Source: Bacillota bacterium (lineage in GTDB: Bacteria > Bacillota > Clostridia > Peptostreptococcales > Acidaminobacteraceae). From it: DNA of 64,000 nucleotides. Below, in pieces: positions 1 to 9,099 of the stretch (position 1 is its first letter; every line of letters begins with the position of its first letter). The DNA lies in the NCBI GenBank assembly GCA_025210655.1, contig JAOARG010000077.1, forward strand, positions 1 through 64,000, written 5' to 3'. Below the pieces are notes generated by a model. It searched no databases, was not told the origin of the DNA, and saw nothing but the letters and a program-made list of their open reading frames with translations. The translations under genes were made by a program, and so were the position numbers.

Positions 1-140
1 TGGCAGGAATGAAGGAGTCAGACATGATTATAGCGATAAATAATAATCCTGAAGCTCCAATATTTAACCATGCACATTATGGTATTGTTGGAGACCTGTA
101 TGATGTAATACCTGAAATAATAAATGAGTTAAATAAATAA
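1..140 (+). CDS. etfA: Electron transfer flavoprotein alpha subunit, C-terminal end (partial)
   Basis: This open frame enters from the left edge (codons start at position 3) and ends at TAA 138-140. The last 45 residues read [13 protein letters not shown], then APIF, then [15 protein letters not shown]. This matches the FAD-binding end of EtfA, where the AG.....IIAIN segment and the GIVGDL..V.P close are conserved. EtfA carries FAD in the EtfAB heterodimer that moves electrons between acyl-CoA dehydrogenases and other carriers. The MaoC hydratase 17 bases downstream fits an acyl-CoA/butyrate-type gene cluster. The rest of the gene lies outside the window. Confidence 0.88.
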   Translation, partial: AGMKESDMIIAINNNPEAPIFNHAHYGIVGDLYDVIPEIINELNK

Positions 141-157
141 AATAAGAAAGGTTGATA

Positions 158-580
158 ATGATGTTACCAGAAAAAAGTGATTTTAGTAAGTTTCAAGTAG
201 GTTATAAGGATTCTTTTACAAGAGAAGTAACTGCTGAAACAATCGATAGTTTTGTTGATGTAAGTGGAGATGTAAACCCAATTCACGTAAATGAAGACTA
301 TGCAAAAACAACTAGATTTGGACAAAGAATTGCCCATGGAATAATCGGCGCCAGTTTTATTTCTTCATTAGTAGGAATGAAGATGCCTGGTATTGGAGCA
401 ATATACTGTTCGCAGAGTCTTAAATTTAAAGGACCTGTATTCATTGGTGATACTTTAACTGTAGAGGGAGAAGTAATAGCAAGAGATGATGAAAGAAACA
501 GAATTACAATCAGAACTGATGTTATAAATCAAGATGGAAAAATCGTTACAACTGGTGAAGCGGTAATGATGCATGAGTAA
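158..580 (+). CDS. MaoC-family (R)-specific enoyl-CoA hydratase
   Basis: A protein of about 140 residues with a single hot-dog fold. The hydratase motif sits near residues 40-60: D.NPIHV followed by FG..IAHGI, with the catalytic Asp and His of the R-hydratase family (PhaJ/MaoC). Such enzymes hydrate trans-2-enoyl-CoA to (R)-3-hydroxyacyl-CoA. An in-frame TTG at 152 lies inside the ribosome site AAAGG (147-151), so ATG 158 or 161 is the likely start. It follows etfA closely and a terminator follows it, so the two are probably cotranscribed. The physiological substrate is not evident; short-chain acyl-CoA is an inference from the neighbour. Confidence 0.85.
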   Translation: MMLPEKSDFSKFQVGYKDSFTREVTAETIDSFVDVSGDVNPIHVNEDYAKTTRFGQRIAHGIIGASFISSLVGMKMPGIGAIYCSQSLKFKGPVFIGDTLTVEGEVIARDDERNRITIRTDVINQDGKIVTTGEAVMMHE

Positions 581-590
581 ATAATTTTCT

Positions 591-630
591 AAAAGAGATG
601 GTCGTAAAATTACGATTCATCTCTTTTTTT
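591..630 (+). terminator. Rho-independent terminator after the MaoC gene
   Basis: AAAAGAGATG pairs with CATCTCTTTT, with an inner TCGTAA/TTACGA stem, followed by a run of eight T. It closes the etfA-MaoC transcription unit. Confidence 0.85.
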
Positions 631-690
631 TGTATCTTATAAACATTGTAAATGATATAATTTTATTATTACATATATGGGGAGAATTAC

Positions 691-3195
691 ATGAAAAAGA
701 GAATATTTATAATTGCTTTGTGTTTGTTTTTATATGGCTATATATCTTTTGCTGATAACCTTGAAAAAAGGGTACTTTATATAAGTTCATATTCACCAAG
801 TTTTGTGACATTTGATGAGCAACTTAGTGGTATAAAAAGTGTATTAGGAGAAGATTACATAATTGATGTTGAATTTATGGATACTAAACGCTTTTACACG
901 GATGAAAATATTGACAATTTTTATAGAAGTTTAAAGTATAAACTTGATAATCAAGATGCTTACGATGGAATTATTGTTGGCGATGACAATGGTTTGAATT
1001 TTGTAATGGAATATCAAGAGGATCTTTTTGATGAAATTCCCATAGTTTTTTTAGGTGTCAATGATCTTGTGAATGCAAAGCTTGCAAGTGATAAATCCCA
1101 CGTTACCGGTGTTGTTGAAAAGGCATCATACTATGATACTATACGTATAGCTCAAAGGATAAATCCTTTAGCAGAGGAGTTAGTAATAATTACGGACAAT
1201 ACAGTGTCGGGGAAAAGTGATTTAAAGAATCTTTTAGGGATTATTCCTGAAGTTAAGGATTTGGAGTATAGATTGCTTGATACTTCAAATATAACTTTTG
1301 AAGAAATGTGTAATGAAATTCGGGCGTTAGATAATCGTAGTATTCTTTTGTTGTCATCCCTTTATGGGGATGTAACTGGTAAAAGAATATCCTTTGACGA
1401 AGGCTTACAAATGATTATAGAGAATTCAAGAATTCCTCTTTACCATCCCTACAATCATGGTATGGGAGATGGGGTTTTAGGAGGACGTATTGTTTCACAC
1501 TATGAACAAGGAAAGACTGCTGCCCAGTTTATGCAAAGAGTTTTTAAAGGGGAAGATATTTCCAAGATACACTATGCTAATCAAAGTCCCAATAAGTATA
1601 TTTTTGATTATGATGTAATGAAGAAATTTAGTATATCCAAGGATATTATTCCTGAAGATGCAGTCTTAATAAATTACGAAGTTCCATTAATTATTAAGTA
1701 TTTAAAAATAGTAATACTAACAATTATCGTGATTTCCATTGAGTTGTTTATAATAATATTTTTGAAAATAACACTTTCTAAAAAGAAGAAAGCTGAGAAA
1801 GAGCTGTATGAAAGCAATGGGAACTTAAAAATTGCAAATGAAGATCTAATTGCAGCCAACGAGGAATTGACGGCTACATTTGAAGAGTTGGAGAATCAGA
1901 ATAGAAAGATACATGAGCTAATTTATATAGATAATCTTACAGGATTAAGTAACAGATATGCTATTTTTAAAGATATTGATAAATGTCTTAGTGAAAAAAA
2001 TAAAGAAGATGTATCAGCAATAATGTTCTTAGATGTAGATAATTTTAAGGATATTAATGATAGTTTTGGTCATGATATGGGGGACCAGATAATTAAGAAA
2101 ACTGGTGAAAAACTTAAGGACATCTTAGAAGATCATATTAAAGTAGGTCGATTTGGCGGGGATGAGTTTATTATCACAGTTTCCAATTCAGATAGGGAAA
2201 ATATTGAGAAAATCATTACCAATATTAAAAATATTTTTTCGGATGAAATTATTATCAGGGAAAAGAAAATGTATTTAACTGTGTCAATCGGTGTTGTACT
2301 ATATCCTGAACATGGAAGTAGCAGGGAAGAATTAATTAAGAAAGCAGATCTTGCCCTTTATAGAGCTAAAGAAAGTGGTAAAAACACTTATGTGATTTTT
2401 GAAGAGGAAATGGATGTAAAAAATCAAGAAGATATTATTCTACAAGGTGAGATAAATGAAGCATTTAAAAATAGGGAATTCTACTTAAATTATCAACCTA
2501 TATTCAGATCTAATAAGGGTGATATATATGGTTTCGAAGCATTAATCAGGTGGAATAGTAAAAGTAGGGGAATGGTTTCTCCATATACACTTATAAAAAC
2601 CATAGAAAAAATGGGTGGAATTGTTGATGTAGGTGAATGGGTAGCTAGGGAGTCCTTTAGATATATAAAGGAATTAAATGAAAAGTACAAGAGAGAGTAT
2701 AAGATATCCATTAATATCTCGATACTTCAACTGAAAAATAATGATTTTTATAGTAGTATTGTTAAGATAGCAGATGAAGTAGGCCTAGAAGCTAAAAATA
2801 TTATATTAGAAGTAACCGAAACAAGTGTAATGGAGTCTTTTAATGATGTTAATGAGACTTTAATGATGTTGAAAGAAAAGGGCTTTAATATTGCTTTAGA
2901 TGATTTTGGATCAGGCTATTCTTCTTTGAAATATCTAAAAGAGTTGCCTATTGATTTATTGAAAATAGATAAGTATTTTGTTGATGATATTGTTGAGAGT
3001 GAATATAGTAATGGTATTGTGTCATCTATGGTGAAAATTGCCCATGCAAAGGGAATAGAAACCGTTGCAGAGGGTATAGAAGAAATATATCAATTTGAAG
3101 CATTAAGAGATCAAGGTTGTGATTATATACAGGGTTATTATTTTAGCAAACCTTTATCAGAGGATGATTTAGAAAAATTCATTGAAAATAGGTGA
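691..3195 (+). CDS. Membrane sensor with ABC-substrate-binding-like domain, GGDEF and EAL domains
   Basis: 834 residues. A signal peptide (1-21) is followed by a periplasmic-binding-like domain of the ABC_sub_bind type (about 25-320), one membrane helix (333-358), a short coiled coil (365-410), then GGDEF (about 411-575) and EAL (about 590-834) domains. The diguanylate cyclase motif GGDEF is intact near residue 490, but the RxxD inhibitory site is absent (EDHI occupies that place). In the EAL domain EALIRW, DDFGSGYSSL, KIDKYFV and AEGIE are all present, so the phosphodiesterase looks catalytically competent. The protein should make and/or degrade cyclic di-GMP in response to an extracellular ligand. 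The ligand and the net activity cannot be read from sequence. ATG 691 is preceded by GGGGAG. Confidence 0.9.
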   Translation: MKKRIFIIALCLFLYGYISFADNLEKRVLYISSYSPSFVTFDEQLSGIKSVLGEDYIIDVEFMDTKRFYTDENIDNFYRSLKYKLDNQDAYDGIIVGDDNGLNFVMEYQEDLFDEIPIVFLGVNDLVNAKLASDKSHVTGVVEKASYYDTIRIAQRINPLAEELVIITDNTVSGKSDLKNLLGIIPEVKDLEYRLLDTSNITFEEMCNEIRALDNRSILLLSSLYGDVTGKRISFDEGLQMIIENSRIPLYHPYNHGMGDGVLGGRIVSHYEQGKTAAQFMQRVFKGEDISKIHYANQSPNKYIFDYDVMKKFSISKDIIPEDAVLINYEVPLIIKYLKIVILTIIVISIELFIIIFLKITLSKKKKAEKELYESNGNLKIANEDLIAANEELTATFEELENQNRKIHELIYIDNLTGLSNRYAIFKDIDKCLSEKNKEDVSAIMFLDVDNFKDINDSFGHDMGDQIIKKTGEKLKDILEDHIKVGRFGGDEFIITVSNSDRENIEKIITNIKNIFSDEIIIREKKMYLTVSIGVVLYPEHGSSREELIKKADLALYRAKESGKNTYVIFEEEMDVKNQEDIILQGEINEAFKNREFYLNYQPIFRSNKGDIYGFEALIRWNSKSRGMVSPYTLIKTIEKMGGIVDVGEWVARESFRYIKELNEKYKREYKISINISILQLKNNDFYSSIVKIADEVGLEAKNIILEVTETSVMESFNDVNETLMMLKEKGFNIALDDFGSGYSSLKYLKELPIDLLKIDKYFVDDIVESEYSNGIVSSMVKIAHAKGIETVAEGIEEIYQFEALRDQGCDYIQGYYFSKPLSEDDLEKFIENR

Positions 3196-3199
3196 TAGA

Positions 3200-3844
3200 A
3201 TGTATGAAGAAATACTTAGAATTTTTGAAGTAAATAGGAACGAAGACAACTCCTTCGCAATGGAAAAGTATATGAAAAACAAGTTCAAATTCCTAGGCAT
3301 AAAAAGACCCCTAAGAAATGAACTTCAGAAACCTATTTTAAAAGAAATGAAAGAGTTAGATTGGACACTTATAGAATTATTATGGAAGCAGGATGAAAGG
3401 GAGTATCAGTATTTTGCTATTGATATTCTTGATAAATTAAAAAAGAATCTTGTTAAAGAGGATATACTTAGGATAAAGAAACTAATTGAAGATAAGTCAT
3501 GGTGGGATACTGTTGATTTATTGGCTTCAAAAATCGTAGGTCAGCTTTGTAAGTCCTACCCTGAAATAAAAGATGAATATATAAAGCTTTGGATGAAGAG
3601 TGATAATATTTGGATAGTAAGAACAACACTACTTTATCAGCTTAAGTATAAGAATGATCTGGATACAAATATTCTAGAAGAAACTATTACTATTAATAAA
3701 GATAGTAATGAGTTTTTTATCGACAAGGCAATTGGATGGATTCTTAGACAGTATTCAAAGGTTAATCCTGAGTGGGTAAGGAAATTTATTTCTAATAATA
3801 GTCTTAGTAAACTTTCTGTAAGGGAAGGAAGCAAGTATATTTAA
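3200..3844 (+). CDS. DNA alkylation repair protein, AlkD-like HEAT-repeat glycosylase
   Basis: About 214 residues, all helical, matching the AlkC/AlkD family in length. Recognisable are the Y.MKN.F.FLGI.....R start, the REYQYFAIDIL repeat, KSWWDTVD near residue 105 (its Trp-Asp pair corresponds to the active-site region), and FIDKAIGWILRQYSK near the end. AlkD enzymes excise cationic alkylated bases such as N3-methyladenine and N7-methylguanine without flipping them. I chose ATG 3200, four bases after the preceding stop and behind AGGTGAT, over an upstream TTG at 3182 that would overlap the GGDEF-EAL gene. The coupling to that gene is probably only transcriptional. Confidence 0.85.
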   Translation: MYEEILRIFEVNRNEDNSFAMEKYMKNKFKFLGIKRPLRNELQKPILKEMKELDWTLIELLWKQDEREYQYFAIDILDKLKKNLVKEDILRIKKLIEDKSWWDTVDLLASKIVGQLCKSYPEIKDEYIKLWMKSDNIWIVRTTLLYQLKYKNDLDTNILEETITINKDSNEFFIDKAIGWILRQYSKVNPEWVRKFISNNSLSKLSVREGSKYI

Positions 3845-3878
3845 CAATTAACGGTGATAGCATTTTAAGAAGTAAAAG

Positions 3879-5366
3879 GTGGTGGACATAATATATAATA
3901 TCAAAATGATATCAAAACTAATATCCCCAATACTGATAGTATTTTCTGGAGTGTTTTTAATTCCTATATTCGTTGGACTTATTTATGGGGAATCAATATA
4001 TAGCTTTATAATATGTGGAGTTTTTTCCCTTCTTATGGGATTGATTTTGAGAAAAGTGACTAGAAATGTAGAGGCTAAATTAAATCTGTTTAGATCAATG
4101 TACTTTACTGCTATTTCATGGGCAGTATTGTCATTGATAGGATGTGTCCCTTATATTGTAGAATTGGATAAGAGTTTTGTAGATGCTTTTTTTGAATCGG
4201 TTTCAGGTTTTACTACTACAGGAATTACTGTATTTACAGGTCTTGATACTATGGCTAATTCAGTAATCATGTGGAGAAGTATAACCCAGTGTCTAGGTGG
4301 ATTAGGTATTTTAACATTTTTCTTATTTATTACAAGTAGTTCAGAAGGGGACATGTGGCAACTTTTCGGTGCAGAGGGGCATAAAATAAGTTCTTCAAGA
4401 CCAGTTCCAAATGTTTTTGCAACTGTTAGAATATTTTGGTTCATATATGGAACTTTGATTATAGTAGAGGCTATTTTATTAAAAATCTTAGGATTAAGTG
4501 TCTTTGATGCAATAAATCATAGTTTGACTACCCTATCTACAGGGGGATTTTCCAATCATGATTTGTCTATTGCATACTATAAGCACATGGGATATGAACA
4601 TTATAAGGCAATAGAATATGTAATTATGCTATTTATGGCATTTGGAGGGATTAATTTTCTCGTGCATTATAAGTTTGTAAAGGAAAGTAAATTTGCATAT
4701 TTTAAAGATGTTGAAAGTAAAATGTTTTTTAAGATAATCGCTGGAGCTACAGTGCTTACTTTGTTAGGTATTCAAATGTCTAGGGGTGGTGTTTTTAACG
4801 GAATAGAAGAAAACATTAGAAATACTGTTTTTCAAATGATATCTGTAATTACGACAACTGGATTTGGAACAGTGGATATAGGAAGTGATTTTTTCCCAGA
4901 GATATCAAAACAGATATTTATTATTTTGATGGTTATTGGTGGGTCGGTAGGATCAACATCTGGGGGAATTAAAGTACTTAGGGTTATAATCTTAGAGAAG
5001 ATATTTAAGAGGGAGATAAATAAGTTAAGACTTCCTAGAAATGCAGTTCTTCCAGTTACATTAAATAAAGAAGTTGTAAGCCCATCTGAAGTAACTAGGG
5101 TAAGTGCTTTAGTATTTGGATGGATAATGCTTATTATTATCGGCTCATTCATTACAGTCCTTTTCTCGGATTTAAATGCTTTTCAAGGCTTCTCAGGAAT
5201 GGCTTCAGCTGTAGGAAATATAGGACCATTCTATTTTTCAGTAGATAAAATGATATCACTGAGTCCGGTAATTAAGTACACATATATCATAGGAATGTTT
5301 GCAGGTAGATTAGAATTATTACCTTTATTTATATTATTTTCAAAGGGAATTACAAGGAGGGCTTAG
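3879..5366 (+). CDS. trkH: Potassium uptake protein, TrkH/KtrB-type channel subunit
   Basis: 495 residues with many membrane segments. The four selectivity-filter loops of the family are visible, each centred on a glycine: SGFTTTGITVF (near 110), TLSTGGFSNHD, ITTTGFGTVD and SAVGNIGPF. The protein is the K+-translocating pore and needs a cytoplasmic nucleotide-binding partner, which is the next gene and starts directly after this stop codon. The start is uncertain. GTG 3879 overlaps the ribosome site AAAAGGTGG, and ATG 3906 gives a more typical N terminus (MISKLISP) but lies far from that site. Potassium coupling (H+ or Na+) cannot be told from the sequence. Confidence 0.92.
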   Translation: MVDIIYNIKMISKLISPILIVFSGVFLIPIFVGLIYGESIYSFIICGVFSLLMGLILRKVTRNVEAKLNLFRSMYFTAISWAVLSLIGCVPYIVELDKSFVDAFFESVSGFTTTGITVFTGLDTMANSVIMWRSITQCLGGLGILTFFLFITSSSEGDMWQLFGAEGHKISSSRPVPNVFATVRIFWFIYGTLIIVEAILLKILGLSVFDAINHSLTTLSTGGFSNHDLSIAYYKHMGYEHYKAIEYVIMLFMAFGGINFLVHYKFVKESKFAYFKDVESKMFFKIIAGATVLTLLGIQMSRGGVFNGIEENIRNTVFQMISVITTTGFGTVDIGSDFFPEISKQIFIILMVIGGSVGSTSGGIKVLRVIILEKIFKREINKLRLPRNAVLPVTLNKEVVSPSEVTRVSALVFGWIMLIIIGSFITVLFSDLNAFQGFSGMASAVGNIGPFYFSVDKMISLSPVIKYTYIIGMFAGRLELLPLFILFSKGITRRA

Positions 5367-6035
5367 ATGGATATATTATTAGCAGGAGGCGGAATAGTAG
5401 GTCAGAAAATTGCTAAGGCGCTAAGTAAAAAACACAATGTTGTTGTTATAGAATCAAATATGGAGCTTTGTGAGAAAATAGCTTCAAAGTATGGTGTAGT
5501 AGTAATTAATGGAGATGCTACATCAATACAGACATTAAGGGAAGCAGGAATTGAAAACTGTCAATATGCTTTGGGGGTAATGAATGACGATACTCAAAAT
5601 TTACTTTTCTCATTGCTTTGTAAAAACTTCGATGTTAAGAATATTTTTGTAAGAATGAAGGATCCTGAGTATAGGGAAGCATACGAAATAGCAGGAGCAA
5701 CAAATATAGGTAACTCAGTAGAAATGATGGCCAATAAGTTTGTCCTAGATATAGAAAATCCAGAGATAAGAAGAGTTGCATCAATAAGCAAGGGTAAAGC
5801 AGAAATAGCCATTATTAATCTAGATGAAAATACAAAACACAATGGAAGAACAATAGAAGAACTAAGTAAAGACAAAACCTTCCCAAAAGATATGATAATA
5901 GCAGCAATATTCGATACAGAAAAAGACGAATTAGTAATTCCAAAGGGAAAAACCAAAATATCCAGTGGGAATCAACTTTTTCTAGTAGGTTCAAGAAAAG
6001 CAATAGAGCTTGGATATAAGTTTTTTGTACGTTAG
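5367..6035 (+). CDS. trkA: Trk/Ktr potassium uptake regulatory subunit (RCK_N + RCK_C)
   Basis: 222 residues, the size of the single-copy KtrA type rather than the duplicated E. coli TrkA. The N terminus MDILLAGGGIVG is a Rossmann NAD(H)/ATP-binding motif, with the acidic ribose-binding residue in VVVIESN and the NGDAT segment near 48. An RCK_C (TrkA-C) domain fills residues 135-222. It gates the adjacent channel by binding nucleotides. ATG 5367 abuts the trkH stop, with AGGAGGG inside the end of trkH, so the two are translationally coupled. Its TAG stop lies in the left arm of the repeat-flanked terminator at 6031-6124. Confidence 0.9.
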   Translation: MDILLAGGGIVGQKIAKALSKKHNVVVIESNMELCEKIASKYGVVVINGDATSIQTLREAGIENCQYALGVMNDDTQNLLFSLLCKNFDVKNIFVRMKDPEYREAYEIAGATNIGNSVEMMANKFVLDIENPEIRRVASISKGKAEIAIINLDENTKHNGRTIEELSKDKTFPKDMIIAAIFDTEKDELVIPKGKTKISSGNQLFLVGSRKAIELGYKFFVR

Positions 6036-6124
6036 TTGATGGTAGTTAGTAGATAGTTTAAAGCCCCGTTTTCCGAAAGTGAAAACGGGGCTTGTGTATT
6101 TTCTATCAACTAACTGCTAACTAC
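6031..6124. repeat. Terminator nested between inverted TAGTTAG-type arms
   Basis: The core hairpin AAGCCCCGTTTTC / GAAAACGGGGCTT (6060-6093) is a bidirectional terminator between the convergent trkA and gldA genes. Outside it, the left arm (6031-6056) contains GGTAGTTAGTAGATAG and the right arm (6102-6124) contains CTATCAACTAACTGCTAAC, an imperfect inverse complement. The TAG stop of trkA (6033-6035) lies in the left arm and the TAG stop of gldA (complement of 6121-6123) lies in the right arm. A similar arrangement follows copZ. Confidence 0.75.
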
Positions 6125-7215
6125 TTATAAAGCTGTCCCAACTTATCAGCTGTTAATATTGCTGCATATACATCTTCTGCAGTTACGCTGAATGGCATGT
6201 TGTGGATTGTTTCTCCTTCTGCAACTGAAGCTTTTGCCACTTCCATTAGTTGCTCATTTGTTACATCTTTAGCTCCCATATCTTCTAGAGTTACAGGAAG
6301 ACCTACATCTAGGCAGAAGTCGATTACTTCTTCGATTTCTGCCATTGGAGCATTTTCTAGGGCTAATTGAGTTAAAGTACCGAATGCTACTTTTTCACCG
6401 TGATATAGGTGATGACATTCTTCAAGTACAGTAAGTCCATTGTGGATTGCGTGTGCTCCTGCTAGTCCGCCACTTTCAAATCCAATTCCACTTAGGAATG
6501 TGTTTGCTTCGATGATTTTTTCTACTGCGCTGTTTGAAACTTTGCTCTCTGCTGCAAGCTTAGCCTTAAGTCCATCTGAAATAAGACTATCGTAGCAAAG
6601 CTTAGCAAGAGCCATTGCAGCGTCTGTAGCCTTAGCACCAGCCATTGTTGAAGCATTTGATCTTTTACAAGCTCTCGCTTCAAAATAAGTTGCTAGTGCA
6701 TCTCCCATACCTGCAACTAATAGTCTTACAGGTGCTTTTGCAATTATGTCAGTATCCATAAGAACGATAGCTGGGTTTGTTGGTAATAGAAGATATTCAT
6801 CAAATATACCTTCTTCAGTGTAAAGAACTGATAATGCACTACATGGAGCATCAGTAGATGCAATAGTTGGTACAATCATTACAGGTTGATGAATGTAGTA
6901 AGCAATAGCTTTTGCAGTATCAAGAGTCTTACCTCCACCTATACCAACTACCATGTCACAACCGTTTACTTTAGCTATATCAATAAGTCTATTTACTTCT
7001 ATCTTAGAACACTCGCCTTTAAAAAGTTCCATGTGGAATTCTCCATCAGCTTGAGCATAACTTTCACTAACTGTATCTTTTGTAAGATTCATTACGAAAT
7101 CATCTGAAATGATGAAAGGTTTCTTACCAAAATCCTTTGTATAATTTTCAATTTTCTTTAGTTCTCCTGGTCCTTGAATATACTTACCAGGGCTGATAGT
7201 AATCTTAGTTGCCAT
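6121..7215 (-). CDS. gldA: Glycerol dehydrogenase, NAD-dependent, zinc-binding
   Basis: 364 residues from MATKITISPGKYIQGPGEL, the usual GldA start. ATG (complement of 7213-7215) has AAGGAG upstream, so the longer frame up to 7263 is not used. The NAD motif GIGGGKTLDTAKA is present. The three metal ligands of this iron/zinc alcohol dehydrogenase family are visible in order: Asp in GMGDALATYFEA, His in GGLAGAHAIHNG, and His in HHLYHGEKVAFG. It oxidises glycerol (and often 1,2-propanediol) to the hydroxyketone. The PocR/AraC gene just upstream on the same strand is the likely regulator. Confidence 0.95.
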   Translation of the reverse strand: MATKITISPGKYIQGPGELKKIENYTKDFGKKPFIISDDFVMNLTKDTVSESYAQADGEFHMELFKGECSKIEVNRLIDIAKVNGCDMVVGIGGGKTLDTAKAIAYYIHQPVMIVPTIASTDAPCSALSVLYTEEGIFDEYLLLPTNPAIVLMDTDIIAKAPVRLLVAGMGDALATYFEARACKRSNASTMAGAKATDAAMALAKLCYDSLISDGLKAKLAAESKVSNSAVEKIIEANTFLSGIGFESGGLAGAHAIHNGLTVLEECHHLYHGEKVAFGTLTQLALENAPMAEIEEVIDFCLDVGLPVTLEDMGAKDVTNEQLMEVAKASVAEGETIHNMPFSVTAEDVYAAILTADKLGQLYK

Positions 7216-7302
7216 AAAACCACTCCTTGAAATTATTATTATTGGGTGATTACATAATATCAAGAAGCTAAATTATATAAAATATAAAATTCTGATAGGA
7301 AC

Positions 7303-8472
7303 TTACACTATTCTGTTATTTTTTTCACGATATTCTTTTGGTGATATGGATTCATACTTTTTAAATACCCTTGTGAAGTAATTAGCTTCTGAGTATCCAA
7401 GTTCTAGGGATATTGCGACTATGGATAAGTCAGTCTCCTTCATTAGTCTTTTGGCTTCCCTTATTTTTATTCGAGCAAAAAACTCAGTAAATGTTATACC
7501 AGTGTTCTTTTTAAATTGTCTTGAGAAATAATCCTTAGATATATTGATGAATTTAGCCATATCTTGAGTGCTTATCTTTGTGTAATAAAATCTATTACAA
7601 TACTGAGTTACCCAGTCCATATCGTTTATTTTTCTAAATCGTTTTTGAATGATTATTTTTTCAAGTACGTAATCAAAGACTTTAAAGTAGTAGCTTCCAA
7701 TTAGAGGTTCCCCAATAAATGATGTGTTATTGTATTTTTCAATTACATTGTCCTCTGGAATTGCAACACCAAGATTAGCTAGTTTCTTTCTAAAAATATC
7801 TTTAAAAAGAAGCATGTTTTCATGATTAGCACTTGAGAAAAATGTTTGTGCAATATCTTTTAGCATAGCTTTTGCCTTATTATAATTCACCTTAGAAATC
7901 TCTTCGATTAATTCTGAGACAACATTTTCGAAATCAGTAACAGATGTGTCAGCTACTGTAAGGGCATTGTAGCTAGATATTTTTTCAGTAATATAATTTG
8001 CTAATATATTTAGTATTTTAGCTGATTTTCTTAGTTTTTCGTGACTCATAAATGGAATCTCATTATACATTTTGACCATTTCTTCACTATCCATCCACGG
8101 CATTTCTTTATCTGAAAAATCTATAAGAAGCTTTCTTTGGGTTCTTACTTGGCCGGCCAATATTGTTCCTATATGTTCACCGTTCACTATTATGGGGATT
8201 GCTAAATCGACAATTCCCGCATGGCATGTGTAAATACAGGTATCCTGTATTTTAGCAGCCAACTCTCCACCAAGTTTGTCAGAATTGCAACAGAGGTTCT
8301 CGTTCTCCCTCATAACCTTGCAAAAAGATGAAAAGTTTGACAGATTGGAGAACTTGTTGCCCAGTGAGTCGGTAATAACCGCTGCAAGTCCTGTGAACTC
8401 ACAAAAATCATCAAGCATACTTTGGATTTTTTTCATTGTTTCAGGATCATTTTTAATAATCTCTAAGCTCAT
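7303..8472 (-). CDS. PocR-domain AraC-family transcriptional regulator
   Basis: 389 residues. The N-terminal 170 residues match the PocR sensory domain (PF10114-like), including FCEFTGLAAVITDSLG, clustered cysteines (FCKVM, NLCCNSD, CIYTCHAG) and DLAIPIIVNGEHIGTILAGQV. The C-terminal 100 residues are an AraC double helix-turn-helix with DYFSRQFKKNTGITF and LGYSEANYFTRVFKKYE. PocR of Salmonella senses 1,2-propanediol or glycerol, so control of the downstream gldA is a reasonable inference. The gap to gldA is about 90 bases. The start is supported by AAAGGATG upstream. Confidence 0.9.
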   Translation of the reverse strand: MSLEIIKNDPETMKKIQSMLDDFCEFTGLAAVITDSLGNKFSNLSNFSSFCKVMRENENLCCNSDKLGGELAAKIQDTCIYTCHAGIVDLAIPIIVNGEHIGTILAGQVRTQRKLLIDFSDKEMPWMDSEEMVKMYNEIPFMSHEKLRKSAKILNILANYITEKISSYNALTVADTSVTDFENVVSELIEEISKVNYNKAKAMLKDIAQTFFSSANHENMLLFKDIFRKKLANLGVAIPEDNVIEKYNNTSFIGEPLIGSYYFKVFDYVLEKIIIQKRFRKINDMDWVTQYCNRFYYTKISTQDMAKFINISKDYFSRQFKKNTGITFTEFFARIKIREAKRLMKETDLSIVAISLELGYSEANYFTRVFKKYESISPKEYREKNNRIV

Positions 8473-8497
8473 TGTGAGTCATCCTTTCTAAAAAGTA

Positions 8498-8575
8498 TTC
8501 TATACATAAAATATACCACAAAATGATAAAAAAATATCAAAGTTATGCATGATTTAAGTGGTATAATTTATACAT
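8498..8575. promoter_or_regulatory. Symmetric divergent promoter region between the PocR regulator and the NUDIX gene
   Basis: The plus strand carries TATAAT at 8562-8567 inside GTGGTATAATTTATAC. The left side (8499-8518) is its near inverse, TATACATAAAATATACCAC, giving a TATATT -10-like box on the minus strand. The two halves form a large imperfect inverted repeat, so both promoters may be read by one symmetric regulator. Clear -35 boxes were not found. Confidence 0.45.
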
Positions 8576-8601
8576 AAATTATTAATACCGGGAGAGAAAA
8601 T

Positions 8602-9048
8602 ATGTCTAACTATGATGCGATTTTTGGAAAGAAAATAGATGGAGAAACATATGATACAAGGGAAGGTGTATATGGTATACTTCTTCGTGATGATAAAATA
8701 GGTGTTATAAAAACATCAACAGGATATTTTTTACCTGGGGGTGGAATAGAAAATGATGAAAGTCACAGCCAGTGCTTAGAGAGGGAATTTCTTGAGGAAA
8801 CAGGGTATGCAATTGATATTTTGGATTATATAGGAAGAGCATCAAAATTTCATTTTTCAAATGTTTATTTTAGATATAGATATTTGATTGGAAATTTTTA
8901 TTTTGTTGATCTAAAAGACAAGATTGCTGATAAGATTGAAGAGGATCATGAACTATTATGGTTAAAATACGATGAAGCTCTAAGTGAATTATATTTGGAG
9001 AATCAAAAATGGGCTGTAGAAAGAGCGATAAGTATAAATAAGAACTAA
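8602..9048 (+). CDS. NUDIX hydrolase
   Basis: 148 residues. The NUDIX box is complete near residues 49-71: GGIEND, then E, then REFLEETGY, matching G-x5-E-x7-REUxEExGU that binds Mg2+ at the diphosphate. The front of the fold has GVYGILLRDDKIGVI and GYFLPGGGIE. The substrate (nucleoside triphosphate, mutagenic nucleotide or other NDP-X compound) is not predictable. It stands alone, with GGGAG before ATG 8602 and its own -10 box upstream. Confidence 0.88.
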   Translation: MSNYDAIFGKKIDGETYDTREGVYGILLRDDKIGVIKTSTGYFLPGGGIENDESHSQCLEREFLEETGYAIDILDYIGRASKFHFSNVYFRYRYLIGNFYFVDLKDKIADKIEEDHELLWLKYDEALSELYLENQKWAVERAISINKN

Positions 9049-9099
9049 ATGAGATTAATTCTCAAAAATTTGGGTATAAATAAATAGGTGGTGATAAAA

